Shown here: positions 36,976 through 45,546 of the stretch, piece by piece | How the letters are laid out: each line of letters opens with the position of its first letter | Position numbering within the stretch: position 1 is the stretch's first letter | Source of the DNA: Microbacterium luteum | GTDB lineage: Bacteria; Actinomycetota; Actinomycetes; Actinomycetales; Microbacteriaceae | DNA: 64,000 nucleotides | Reading direction: 5' to 3' | Assembly (NCBI RefSeq): GCF_015277875.1 | Contig: NZ_CP063814.1 | Location: 2,914,001 to 2,978,000, forward strand | Made by a program: the position numbers and the translations under genes | The notes under the pieces: generated by a model | Seen by the model: the letters and a program-made list of their open reading frames with translations, nothing else | The model's database searches: none | Told to the model about the DNA's origin: nothing

Positions 36976-38009
36976 TGACCCGAACACCCTCGACCGCCCG
37001 CAGCGCGGCCACCCTGCACGACGTGGCCCGCGAGGCAGGGGTGTCGTTGGCGACGGCCTCCCGGGTGCTGAACGGCTCCACGCGCAAGGTCGCCGAGAGC
37101 TACCGCGAGAAGGTGGAGGCGGCCGCTGAGCGCCTCGGCTACACGGCGAACCTCTCCGCGCAGGCGACGGCACGCGGCACCTCCGCCGTCGTCGCCCTGC
37201 TCGTCGCCGACATCGCCGACCCCTACTTCGGCCAACTCGCCTCGGGTGTGGCACGCGGCGCCGACGAGGCGGGCCTGGTCGTCACGATCGCCATCACCGA
37301 GCGCGACCCGGCGCGCGAGGTCTCGCTCGTCCGCGCGCTGCGCGGTCAGCGCCCGCGGGGCCTGATCCTGGCCGCCTCCCGAACGACCGGCCCCGACGCC
37401 GCGGGGCTCGACCCCGAGCTCGAGGCGTTCCGGGGCATGGGCGGACGGGTCGTCATGCTCGGTCCGGCACCCGACAGCATCCGCTCGGTCGCCGTCGACA
37501 ACCGTGGCGGGGCCCGCGCGCTCGGCGCACGCCTGCGCCAACTCGGCTACCGCGAGGCGGTCATCGTCGGCGCGCGCGAGGGCATCCAGACCTCCGATGA
37601 CCGCATCGCGGGGTTCACCCACGGCTTCACCGGTGCCGGCGGGCGCATCCGCAGCGTCGTTCGCGGCGGCTTCACCCGCGACGCCGGGTACGCCGCCACC
37701 GAGGCGCTCCTGCACGATGAGGTGCCCCCGGGCACGGTCATCTTCGGCATCAGCGACGTCGTCGCGATCGGCGTGATGTCGGCGGTGCGGGATGCCGGGC
37801 GCGAGGTCGGCGCCGACATCGCCGTCGCCGGCTTCGACGACATCGCCACCGGCCGCGACATCCGGCCCGGCCTCACGACCGCGCATGTGCCGCTCGATGA
37901 GCTCGGCTACCGCGCGCTGCACGCCACCGTCGACGAGGAGTGGGACGCCTCCCAGCCGCCCCTGCCCGTCGAGGTGGTCGTGCGCGGCAGCACGCCACCC
38001 CGCCCCTGA
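36975..38009 (+). CDS. LacI-family transcriptional regulator
   Basis: A 344-residue repressor. The HTH is TLHDVAREAGVSLATASRVLN, with hinge ANLSAQATARGTS and the ligand domain starting VVALLVADIADPYFGQLASG; GISDVVAIGVMSAVRDAG and VAGFDDIATGRDIRPGLTTAHV match family positions. The GTG at 36975 is favoured by the leaderless promoter. It is encoded directly after the isomerase, 32 bases away, and is the best candidate regulator of the operators at 33425-33481. The ligand is unknown. Confidence 0.92.
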   Translation: MTRTPSTARSAATLHDVAREAGVSLATASRVLNGSTRKVAESYREKVEAAAERLGYTANLSAQATARGTSAVVALLVADIADPYFGQLASGVARGADEAGLVVTIAITERDPAREVSLVRALRGQRPRGLILAASRTTGPDAAGLDPELEAFRGMGGRVVMLGPAPDSIRSVAVDNRGGARALGARLRQLGYREAVIVGAREGIQTSDDRIAGFTHGFTGAGGRIRSVVRGGFTRDAGYAATEALLHDEVPPGTVIFGISDVVAIGVMSAVRDAGREVGADIAVAGFDDIATGRDIRPGLTTAHVPLDELGYRALHATVDEEWDASQPPLPVEVVVRGSTPPRP

Positions 38010-38064
38010 CCCCGCCGGCGCCTGACCTCCCCGGCGCCACCAGCTCGTCGACACCGTCAGCCCC

Positions 38065-38152
38065 GGTGAACAACACAGGAGATCCGCGGCGCCCGGGAGC
38101 TGAAACCTGCCGACACACTGCGCCCCGACCGGAATCTCCTGTGTTGTCCGCG
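38065..38152. repeat. Palindromic element family B, copy 1
   Basis: GGTGAACAACACAGGAGATC at the left and GAATCTCCTGTGTTGTCC at the right are inverted and about 50 bases apart. The interior contains CTGAAACCTGCCGACA, also partly present in copy 2. Confidence 0.9.
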
Positions 38153-38246
38153 GCCCACCCGGCGAGCCGCCACTCGCCGCTGCCCGCTCTCGCCTGCATC
38201 GACCTCTGCCGCCCGCTGCCCGAGCTACCTGGCGAGGCGTCTCCGC

Positions 38247-38334
38247 GGTGAACAACACAGGAGATCCGCGTCGAATCGGGCTGAAGCCGCGCCGACAGGC
38301 CTGCTGCGCGCCGAATCTCCTGTGCTGTTCACGG
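38247..38334. repeat. Palindromic element family B, copy 2
   Basis: GGTGAACAACACAGGAGATC and GAATCTCCTGTGCTGTTCAC form the arms. The interior has CTGAAGCCGCGCCGACA, resembling copy 1, so the family is conserved beyond its arms. Confidence 0.9.
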
Positions 38335-38354
38335 CCGGCCGCCGCCGCCGACAT

Positions 38355-38382
38355 GGGAGAACGTTTCCCGGGCGGATAGAGT
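38355..38382 (+). promoter_or_regulatory. Operator and promoter of the third lacI gene
   Basis: GGGAGAACGTTTCCCG (38355-38370) is a strong LacI-type palindrome, and TAGAGT (38377-38382) is a -10 box just after it. The operator covers the -35 position, which suggests autorepression. GAGAGGAGG provides a ribosome-binding site. Confidence 0.65.
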
Positions 38383-38404
38383 GGCGCGAGCGAGAGGAGG
38401 CCGC

Positions 38405-39406
38405 ATGCCGCGCCCACCGAAACGGGTGACCATCGCCGACGTCGCCGCGAAGGCGGAGGTGTCGCTGTCGACCGTGTCACGCGTGCTCAACGGCAATGTC
38501 ACCGTCGACCCGGCCATGGCCGAGCGCGTGCGCGCCGCGGCTGCCGAGCTCGACTACTCCGCCAGCCCCCTCGCCCGCAGCCTCGTCCTCGGCCGCACCC
38601 AGACGATCGCCGTGGTCGTGCCCGATCTCGGCAACCCGACGTTCCAGGAGATCCTGCGCGGACTCAGCCGCGCGGCCGGAACCGCGGGCTACCACGTGCT
38701 CGTCGCCGACTCCGCCGAATCGGTCGACCAGGAGCGGGTGCTCGCCCTCACGACCCGACGCCGCACCGACGGCGTCGTGCTGTGCGCGCCGCGCATGGAT
38801 GACGACGCCCTCGCGGCGTCGCTGCGCGAGCTGTCACCGGTGGTCGTCGTCAACCGCGACGTCGACGGAGCTCCCGTGGTCGGGGCGGATTACCGGTCCG
38901 CCTTCGCGGAGATCCTCACCCACCTGCACGGCCTCGGTCACCGTCGCTACGTCTTCCTCTCCGGCAATCCGCGCAGCGCATCGAACGCCGCGCGCGTCGA
39001 CGCGATCACCGCGTTCGCCGGCGCGCACGCCGAGGTGGAGATCACGCAGCTCCCGTGCGGGGTCGACGTCGACAGCGGTGCGCGGGTCGCGCCGGAGGTG
39101 CGCGCCTCGGGCGCGACCGCCGTGCTGGCCTACAACGACCTCGTCGCCATGGGAGTCATGGGAGTGCTGCGACGCGATGGCGTGCGCATCCCCGAAGACC
39201 TCTCGGTGACCGGGTTCGACGACATCCCGTTCTCGCGCTGGACCTCGCCCACCCTCACCACCGCGGCGGTGCCGGCCGAAGACCTCGGCGCACGCGCGTG
39301 GGAGGCCATGCAGGATCTGCTCACCGGCGCTCCGGCGGAGCCCGCCGCGCACTGGCTCCGCCCCGTCGTCGCGCTGCGCGAGAGCACGGGACCCGCCCCG
39401 TCCTGA
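38405..39406 (+). CDS. LacI-family transcriptional regulator of the uronate-type operon
   Basis: A 333-residue repressor: HTH VTIADVAAKAEVSLSTVSRVLN, hinge SASPLARSLVLGRT, ligand domain VVVPDLGNPTFQEILRGL, and VTGFDDIPFSRWTSPTLTT. The ATG at 38405 follows GAGGAGG. The following operon carries the same operator sequence across its transcription start (39455-39470), so this gene most likely controls it and itself. The inducer is probably a uronate or pathway intermediate (inference from the neighbouring genes). Confidence 0.93.
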   Translation: MPRPPKRVTIADVAAKAEVSLSTVSRVLNGNVTVDPAMAERVRAAAAELDYSASPLARSLVLGRTQTIAVVVPDLGNPTFQEILRGLSRAAGTAGYHVLVADSAESVDQERVLALTTRRRTDGVVLCAPRMDDDALAASLRELSPVVVVNRDVDGAPVVGADYRSAFAEILTHLHGLGHRRYVFLSGNPRSASNAARVDAITAFAGAHAEVEITQLPCGVDVDSGARVAPEVRASGATAVLAYNDLVAMGVMGVLRRDGVRIPEDLSVTGFDDIPFSRWTSPTLTTAAVPAEDLGARAWEAMQDLLTGAPAEPAAHWLRPVVALRESTGPAPS

Positions 39407-39448
39407 GCGGCCGCAGCATCCACCGCATAGGAGCACGGCCACGCGTGT

Positions 39449-39470
39449 TACACTGAGAAAACGTTTCCTG
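39449..39470 (+). promoter_or_regulatory. Promoter/operator of the uronate-type operon
   Basis: The -10 box TACACT (39449-39454) is immediately followed by the palindrome GAGAAAACGTTTCCTG (39455-39470), centred near the predicted transcription start. GAGGAGCC before the ATG supplies the ribosome-binding site. Confidence 0.68.
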
Positions 39471-39481
39471 AGGAGCCATCG

Positions 39482-40828
39482 ATGACCCACCTCCGCTACG
39501 CACTCGCCGGCGCCGGCGCGCGCGCCCAGATGTACGTCGACGCGATCACGACGACCTACGCCGACCGCGCCTCGCTCGTGGCGATCCTCGAGCCGAACCC
39601 GGTGCGTGCGCAGTTCCACGCCGACCGCGTCGCCGAGAGCGGCAAGCCCGCGCCGCTGATCTACTCCCCCGATCGCCTGGAGGAGATGATCGCCGCAGAA
39701 CAGGTGGACCGCGTGATCGTCTGCGCGCGCGACGACCTGCACGCCGAGCTCATCGTGCGGTCGCTGGATGCCGGTGCCGACGTCGTCGTCGAGAAGCCCC
39801 TCACGATCGACGCCGCCAGCGCCGCCGCGATCGAGGATGCGATCGACCGCACCGGACGCGACGTGGTCATCACCTTCAACTACCGCTACTCCCCGCGCAA
39901 CAGTGCGCTGCGGCAGATCCTGCAGGAGGGCACGATCGGGGAGATCACCTCGATCGACTTCTCCTGGATGCTCGACACCAAGCACGGCGCGGACTACTTC
40001 CGCCGCTGGCACCGCGAGAAGGAGCACTCCGGCGGCCTGCTCGTGCACAAGTCCAGCCACCACTTCGATCTCGTCAACTGGTGGCTCCGGTCCGTCCCCA
40101 CCCGCGTCTACGCGTCGGGCGGGCTGCGCTTCTACGGTGCGGAGAACGCCGACGCGCGCGGGCTCGGCGCACGCGCTCCGCGCGGAAGCCACGACGACGC
40201 CGGCGCCTTCGAACTCGACCTGCGGGCCGACGCGAACCTCAAGGCCCTGTACTTCGATGCCGAGGAGCACGACGGATACCTGCGCGACCGCGACGTGTTC
40301 GGCGAGGGGATCACCATCGAGGACAATCTCGCGCTCGTGGTCGACTACGCCTCGGGCGCGACCCTCAGCTACTCCCTCAACGCGCACGCTCCCTGGGAGG
40401 GCTACCGCGTGGCGGTGAACGGCACGAAGGGGCGCGTCGAGCTCGAGGTCGTCGAGCGCGGCGCCGTGCTGGCCGACGAGGGCCTGCATCCGGTGCTCGA
40501 CCCGAGCGCGGTCGACGCCGGCTCGTCCGGATCCCTGCGGCCCGAAGGCGAGCGCCTCCTTGTGCAGCGTCACTGGGAGGCCGCGACCGAGGTCGAGATC
40601 GAGAACCTCGCGGGCGGGCACGGCGGCGGCGACCGTCTGCTCCTGGCCGACGTCTTCGAGGGGCCGGGCGATGACCCGCTGCAGCGTCCCGCCGACTGGC
40701 GCGACGGTGTGCGTTCCATCTCGGTCGGCATCGCCGGCAACCGGTCGCTCGCGACGGGCATGCCGGTGCGTGTGGCCGACCTCGGCATCCGCTTCCTCGC
40801 CGCGAGCCCGGAGTCGGTGCCGGCGTGA
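39482..40828 (+). CDS. Gfo/Idh/MocA-family oxidoreductase
   Basis: A 448-residue dehydrogenase, longer than the others in the window because of an extended C-terminal domain. Rossmann motif LAGAGARAQMYVDAI, lysine motif VVEKPLTIDA, FNYRYSPRNSALRQIL, and HKSSHHFDLVNWWL in the catalytic region. YDAEEHDGYLRD-like and IEDNLALVVDYASGATLSYSLNAHAPWEGYR segments are shared with long Gfo family members seen in uronate and oligosaccharide clusters. ATG at 39482. Its stop overlaps the GTG of the SDR. It probably oxidises a sugar or uronide before or beside the uronate pathway encoded downstream. Confidence 0.88.
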   Translation: MTHLRYALAGAGARAQMYVDAITTTYADRASLVAILEPNPVRAQFHADRVAESGKPAPLIYSPDRLEEMIAAEQVDRVIVCARDDLHAELIVRSLDAGADVVVEKPLTIDAASAAAIEDAIDRTGRDVVITFNYRYSPRNSALRQILQEGTIGEITSIDFSWMLDTKHGADYFRRWHREKEHSGGLLVHKSSHHFDLVNWWLRSVPTRVYASGGLRFYGAENADARGLGARAPRGSHDDAGAFELDLRADANLKALYFDAEEHDGYLRDRDVFGEGITIEDNLALVVDYASGATLSYSLNAHAPWEGYRVAVNGTKGRVELEVVERGAVLADEGLHPVLDPSAVDAGSSGSLRPEGERLLVQRHWEAATEVEIENLAGGHGGGDRLLLADVFEGPGDDPLQRPADWRDGVRSISVGIAGNRSLATGMPVRVADLGIRFLAASPESVPA

Positions 40829-41784
40829 CGCGCATCGTCGTCACCGGTGGCGCCGGCCGGCTCGGGCGCTCGCTCGTGGCCGGTCTGGCTGATGCCGGAC
40901 ACGAGATCGTCTCGCTCGATCGTGAGGTCTCGGATGCGGTCGAGCTGACCTCGCGGGACGCGGTCACGCAGGCGGCCGTCGACCTCACCGACGCCCACGC
41001 CGCAGCCGCGGCGGTGGCGGATGCGCGGGCCGACGCGCTCGTGCACCTCGCCGCGATCGCCGTGCCCTTCAGCGCACCCGAAGACGTCATCCTGCGCACG
41101 AACGCCGCGCTCGCCCTGAACACGATGTCCGCGGCCGTCACCGCCGGTGTGCCGCGGATCGTCACCGCGTCGAGCCCCACCGTGCTCGGCTACGGATCCC
41201 CCACCGGATGGGTGCCGCCGTCGATGCCCCTCGACGAGTCCACGCCGCCCCGGCCGTGGAACGCCTACGCCCTGTCGAAGCTGCTCGCCGAGCAGACCGC
41301 GGCGATGCTCGCGCGCCAGACCGGCGACGCGACGCGGTTCGCGGCGTTCCGGCCGTGTTACGTCATCGCGCCGGAGGAGTGGGAGGGAGCCCTCACGCAG
41401 CAGGGGCACACCGTGCGCGAGCGCCTCGACGATCCGGCGCTGTCGGCGCCGGCCGTGTTCAACTACGTCGACGCCCGCGACGTCGCCGCCTTCGTCGACG
41501 TGCTCCTGGCCGCGATGGGCGACATCCCGAACGCCGAGACCTTCTTCGTCGGCGCCGATGACGCGCTCGCTCGCGAACCGCTGTGCGATCTCGTGCCGCG
41601 CTTCCACCCCGGAACCGAGGAGGTCGCGGCGGGCCTTGTCGGCACGACCCCGGCGTTCACGAGCGCGAAGGCCGCGCGCCTGATCGGATGGCGCCCCACC
41701 CGCACCTGGCGCGACGAACTCGCCGCCACGGACGCCCGCGCCGCGGGATCGTCCCCCGACTCCCGAAAGGACACCGCCGCGTGA
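40825..41784 (+). CDS. NAD(P)-dependent extended SDR, candidate uronate dehydrogenase
   Basis: A 319-residue extended short-chain dehydrogenase. The nucleotide motif is VVTGGAGRLGRSL, the catalytic Ser region is ASSPTVLGYG and the Tyr-Lys pair lies in YALSKLLAEQ. In the context of the following dehydratases and semialdehyde dehydrogenase, the likely reaction is oxidation of a hexuronate to an aldarolactone (uronate dehydrogenase), although characterised enzymes are somewhat shorter, near 270 residues. An epimerase is the alternative. The GTG at 40825 overlaps the previous stop, and its stop overlaps the next GTG. Confidence 0.75.
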   Translation: MTRIVVTGGAGRLGRSLVAGLADAGHEIVSLDREVSDAVELTSRDAVTQAAVDLTDAHAAAAAVADARADALVHLAAIAVPFSAPEDVILRTNAALALNTMSAAVTAGVPRIVTASSPTVLGYGSPTGWVPPSMPLDESTPPRPWNAYALSKLLAEQTAAMLARQTGDATRFAAFRPCYVIAPEEWEGALTQQGHTVRERLDDPALSAPAVFNYVDARDVAAFVDVLLAAMGDIPNAETFFVGADDALAREPLCDLVPRFHPGTEEVAAGLVGTTPAFTSAKAARLIGWRPTRTWRDELAATDARAAGSSPDSRKDTAA

Positions 41785-42692
41785 GCACCGGAATCGCCTT
41801 CGACGGCATCCTCTTCTTCCCCGTCACGCCCTTCGACGCCGACGACCGCGTCGACGACGAGCTGCTGCGGCGCCACGTCGGCACCACGATGGAGCACGGC
41901 CCGGGCGGGGTGTTCCCGGCGTGCGGCACGGGCGAGTTCCACGCCCTGTCGACGGATGAGGCCGCGCAGGTCGTGCGGTCCACGGTCGAGACGGTCGCCG
42001 GGCGCGTTCCCGTCGTCGCCGGTGCCGGCGGTCCGCTCGGCCACGCGATCGGGGTCGCACGCGCGGCTGCGGATGCGGGAGCCGACGCGCTCCTCGTCCT
42101 CCCGCCGTACCTCGTCGGCGGACCGCAGGCGGGCCTGATCGCCTACGTCGAGGCGATCGCGGCGGCATCCGATCTGCCCGTCGTCGTCTACCACCGCGCC
42201 AACGCGCAGTACTCCGTCGATGCGATGCGGCACCTCGCGCGCAATCCCAAGGTCATCGGCTTCAAGGACGGGGCCGGCGACATCGGCACGGCGCAGCTGA
42301 TCGTGCGCGCGGTCGCGGAGGAGGGCCGCGACGATTTCGCCTTCTTCAACGGCCTGCTCACCGCCGAGCTCACCCAGGGGGCGTACCGCGGCATCGGCGT
42401 GCCGCTGTATTCCTCGGCGGCGTTCGCGATGATCCCCGAGGTCGCCGCCGCCCACTACCGTGCGTACATCGCCGGTGACGAGGACCGTCGCCTGCAGCTG
42501 CTCGACGGGTTCTTCCGCCCGCTCGTCGCGCTGCGCGACGAGACCCCCGGCTTCGGCGTCTCTCTCATCAAGACGGGCCTGCGGCTGTCGGGGATGCCGG
42601 TCGGCGGCGTGCGCGCCCCGCTCGTCGACCCCTCGCCCGCCCAGGAGGAGCGCCTGGCCGAGATCCTCGAGGCCGGACGGGCCCTGCTGTGA
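41781..42692 (+). CDS. 5-dehydro-4-deoxyglucarate dehydratase-like protein (DHDPS family)
   Basis: A 303-residue TIM-barrel class I aldolase-type enzyme. The Schiff-base lysine is Lys162 in VIGFKDGAGD, the assisting tyrosine is Tyr137 in VVYHRANAQYS, and FFPVTPFDADDRVD and CGTGEFHALSTDE are family blocks; the last is typical of KdgD rather than DapA (which has GTTGE). It would convert 5-keto-4-deoxyglucarate to alpha-ketoglutarate semialdehyde with loss of water and CO2. The GTG at 41781 overlaps the SDR stop, and its stop overlaps the next gene. Confidence 0.88.
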   Translation: MSTGIAFDGILFFPVTPFDADDRVDDELLRRHVGTTMEHGPGGVFPACGTGEFHALSTDEAAQVVRSTVETVAGRVPVVAGAGGPLGHAIGVARAAADAGADALLVLPPYLVGGPQAGLIAYVEAIAAASDLPVVVYHRANAQYSVDAMRHLARNPKVIGFKDGAGDIGTAQLIVRAVAEEGRDDFAFFNGLLTAELTQGAYRGIGVPLYSSAAFAMIPEVAAAHYRAYIAGDEDRRLQLLDGFFRPLVALRDETPGFGVSLIKTGLRLSGMPVGGVRAPLVDPSPAQEERLAEILEAGRALL

Positions 42693-43804
42693 CCGCGGTC
42701 GCTGCGGCGGAGGAGCATCCGACCGTCGCGACCTTCGAGACCCGGCTGATCCGGGTGCCGCTGACGCGCCCGTGGGGCGCCGAAGTCACCTCCGTCGGTG
42801 TCGTCGAGACGCACGTGGTGCGCTCGGACGGAGCGGAGGGCTGGGGCTTCTCGTGGACGCCGCAGATCGGCGCGGAAGCGGTGCACGCGATGCTCGCGAA
42901 CGACGTCGCCGCCTTCGCCCGCGGGCGTTCGGCAGACCCGGGTTCGGAGTCCCTGGCGCTGTGGCAGCACCTCCACGAGGCCGGCGGCGGCGGGGTCACC
43001 ACCATCGCGATGGCCGGGCTCAACCTCGCGCTGTGGGATGCGGCGGCGCGCGAGCGGGGCACGTCGCTCACCGGGTTCCTCGGCGGGCAGCGTCGCAGCG
43101 CCCGCGCCTACGGCTCCGGCGTGAACCTGCATTACCCGATCGACGATCTCGTCGCCCAGGCGCGACGGTGGGTGGATGCCGGCTTCGACGCCGTGAAGGT
43201 CAAGGTCGGCAAGCCCGACGTCGCGGAGGACCTCGACCGCATGCGTGCGGTGCGCGAGGTACTCGGGCCCGACCGCGCGCTCATGATCGACGCGAATCAG
43301 CGCTGGGACCTCGACCGCGCGACGCGGAACCTCGAGGTGCTCGCCGAGGTGGCGCCGGCGTGGATCGAGGAGCCGCTGCGCGCCGACGACCTGGCCGGGC
43401 ACATCGCGCTGTCCGAGCGTCTGGCGGCCTCCAGCCGCATCCCGATCGCCGTGGGCGAGAATCTGCACAACGTCTTCCGCTTCGACGACTTCCTGCGCAC
43501 CGGAGCCGCCCAGATCGTGCAGCCGAACGTCGTGCGCGTCGGCGGCATCACGCCGTTTCTGGGGATCGCCGCCGTCGCGGCCGAGTACGGTGCCGCCGTG
43601 CATCCGCACCTGCTGCCGGAGCTCTCGGGACAGCTGGCGCTGTGCCTGCGCGGTGTCCCCGGCGTGACGGATCCGCTCGTCGAAGACGTCGAAGACGCCG
43701 GCTTCGGCGAGCTCAACGCCCTGCGGGACCCCTCGCCCGTCCGCATCCACAACGGCGCCCTCACCGAGACCGACCATGTCGGGCTCGGCATCCGCTTCAC
43801 CTGA
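42689..43804 (+). CDS. Enolase-superfamily (mandelate racemase/muconate lactonising) enzyme
   Basis: A 371-residue enzyme with the capping domain and modified TIM barrel of the MR/MLE group. The KVKVGK motif puts the catalytic lysine at 170/172; metal ligands follow in MIDANQRWD, WIEEPL and AVGENL, and VHPHLLPELSG includes the region of the catalytic His. Length and context fit an aldarate dehydratase or a galactarolactone cycloisomerase that supplies 5-keto-4-deoxyglucarate to the preceding KdgD-like enzyme. The exact specificity cannot be read by eye. The GTG at 42689 overlaps the previous stop. Confidence 0.85.
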   Translation: MTAVAAAEEHPTVATFETRLIRVPLTRPWGAEVTSVGVVETHVVRSDGAEGWGFSWTPQIGAEAVHAMLANDVAAFARGRSADPGSESLALWQHLHEAGGGGVTTIAMAGLNLALWDAAARERGTSLTGFLGGQRRSARAYGSGVNLHYPIDDLVAQARRWVDAGFDAVKVKVGKPDVAEDLDRMRAVREVLGPDRALMIDANQRWDLDRATRNLEVLAEVAPAWIEEPLRADDLAGHIALSERLAASSRIPIAVGENLHNVFRFDDFLRTGAAQIVQPNVVRVGGITPFLGIAAVAAEYGAAVHPHLLPELSGQLALCLRGVPGVTDPLVEDVEDAGFGELNALRDPSPVRIHNGALTETDHVGLGIRFT

Positions 43805-43830
43805 CCGCCTGCGACCACTCGGGAGCAATC

Positions 43831-45276
43831 ATGAGCACCAGCATCACCGACCTCGACCGCCTCGTGTCCGCCGCCGCGGAGGCCGCGCCGGCGTGGCGCA
43901 CCTCGTCGGCCGACGACCGCGCCCGCTGGCTGCGCGCCGCAGCCGACGCACTCGACGCGCACGCCGACGAGCTCGTCGCGATCGCCGACGAGGAGACCCG
44001 CCTCGGCGAGACCCGCCTGCGCGGCGAGGTCGGGCGCACGACCGGCCAGCTGCGCCTGTTCGCGAGCGTCGTCGAGGAGGGCTCGTACCTCGAGATCACG
44101 ATCGACGACGCCGACGGCGCCGCCACCCCGCCGCGCCCCGAACTGCGACGGATGCTCACCGGCGTCGGCCCGGTGGCGGTGTTCTCGGCCTCGAACTTCC
44201 CCTTCGCGTTCTCCGTCGCCGGCGGCGACACCGCCTCGGCCCTCGCGGCCGGGAACCCCGTGGTCGTGAAGGCGCACTCCGGCCATCCCCGCCTGTCCGA
44301 GCGCACCGCCGAGATCGTCGCCGCGGCCCTGGAAGCGGCGGGAGCACCCGCGGGCTCGCTCGGTCTCGTCGAGGGCCGCGAAGCCGGCAACGCCCTCGTG
44401 CAGCATCCCTCGATCCAGGCCGCCGGGTTCACCGGCTCGCTGGGCGGCGGACGCGCCCTGTTCGACCTGGCGACCGGGCGAGAGGACCCCATCCCCTTCT
44501 ACGGCGAGCTCGGCAGCGTCAATCCCGTGGTTCTCACCCCGGCCGCCGTCGCGCGGCGCGGTGAGGCGCTCGCGCAGGGCCTGGTCGCCTCGTTCACGCT
44601 CGGAGTCGGGCAGTTCTGCACCAAGCCGGGTGTGGTGTTCGTCCCGACCGGATCCGGCTTCGACGAGCTCGTCGCGCGCCTCGTTCCGGGCGCATCCGGT
44701 GGGCCGCTGCTTACCGATCGCATCACCGCGGCGTTCCCGTCCGGTCTCGCGCACCTCGAGGCCGACCCGTCGGTCTCGGTCGTCGCCGGATCGGCCGAAC
44801 AGGCCGAGGGCACCGCGCAGCCGGTCGTGCTGAGGACCGACGCCGCCGCCGTCGCGGATCGGCCCGAGACGCTGCTCGAGGAGTGCTTCGGCCCCGTGAC
44901 GCTGCTGGTCGAGTACGCCGACGACGCCGCGCTGCAGCGTGCCCTGGAGGCGGTGCCGGGCAGCCTCACGGCCACCCTGCACGCCGAGGACGACGACGCC
45001 GTCGACGACGTGCTCGAGGTGCTGCAGCGCAAGGCCGGACGCGTGCTGTTCGCCGGCTGGCCAACCGGCGTGGCGGTGACGTGGGCGCAGCAGCACGGCG
45101 GTCCGTGGCCGGCGACCACCTCGCTGCACACCTCGGTCGGCGCGACGGCGATCCGCCGGTTCCTGCGGCCGATCGTCTTCCAGGACGCCCCGCAGCGTCT
45201 GCTGCCCCCGGTGCTGCGCGACGACGCCTTCCCGTCGCTCCCGCACCGCCGGAACGGCATCCTCACCCTCCCCTGA
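43831..45276 (+). CDS. Aldehyde dehydrogenase, candidate alpha-ketoglutarate semialdehyde dehydrogenase
   Basis: A 481-residue NAD(P)-dependent aldehyde dehydrogenase. FSASNFPFAFSVAGGDTASAL, VVKAHSGHP, GFTGSLGGGRALF, the Glu motif YGELGSVNPVV and catalytic Cys263 in GVGQFCTKPG are the hallmarks of the AldH/KGSADH subfamily. It would oxidise alpha-ketoglutarate semialdehyde to alpha-ketoglutarate, finishing the uronate route into the TCA cycle. The ATG at 43831 follows GGGAGCAATC. It is the last gene of the operon, 26 bases after the MR/MLE gene. Confidence 0.9.
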   Translation: MSTSITDLDRLVSAAAEAAPAWRTSSADDRARWLRAAADALDAHADELVAIADEETRLGETRLRGEVGRTTGQLRLFASVVEEGSYLEITIDDADGAATPPRPELRRMLTGVGPVAVFSASNFPFAFSVAGGDTASALAAGNPVVVKAHSGHPRLSERTAEIVAAALEAAGAPAGSLGLVEGREAGNALVQHPSIQAAGFTGSLGGGRALFDLATGREDPIPFYGELGSVNPVVLTPAAVARRGEALAQGLVASFTLGVGQFCTKPGVVFVPTGSGFDELVARLVPGASGGPLLTDRITAAFPSGLAHLEADPSVSVVAGSAEQAEGTAQPVVLRTDAAAVADRPETLLEECFGPVTLLVEYADDAALQRALEAVPGSLTATLHAEDDDAVDDVLEVLQRKAGRVLFAGWPTGVAVTWAQQHGGPWPATTSLHTSVGATAIRRFLRPIVFQDAPQRLLPPVLRDDAFPSLPHRRNGILTLP

Positions 45277-45290
45277 CGCGGTGCCGCCGG

Positions 45291-45430
45291 GCTCCGGTGG
45301 GCCGCGGGGCTCCGGCGACGGTGGGGAAGTGACGTGGGGGGCTCCGGCGAGGCTGGGGCTCCGGCGAGCCACGGGGCTCCGGCGGGCCGCGGGGCTCCGG
45401 TGGGCCGCGGGGCTCCGGCGACGGTGGGGC
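45291..45430. repeat. Imperfect 18-bp GC-rich tandem repeats
   Basis: Variants of GGGGCTCCGGCGGGCCGC recur head to tail about seven times with small changes, directly after the aldehyde dehydrogenase stop. Confidence 0.75.
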
Positions 45431-45546
45431 GGTGACGCCGCGGGCTGGCAACGACGGGCTGCGGCCGGGCGGCGCGGGCCGGCGACGATAGGCTGCGGCC
45501 GGGCGGTGGCCCCGGCGATGGTGGGGGCCGCGTCTCCGCTCACGTC

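Larger units (their letters stand above)
38010..38404. other. 395-base intergenic region holding two palindromic elements and the third lacI promoter
   Basis: No gene is visible. The region consists of two copies of the GTGAACAACACAGGAGAT palindrome, a GC-rich stretch between them and the regulatory sites of the next gene, described separately. Confidence 0.8.
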
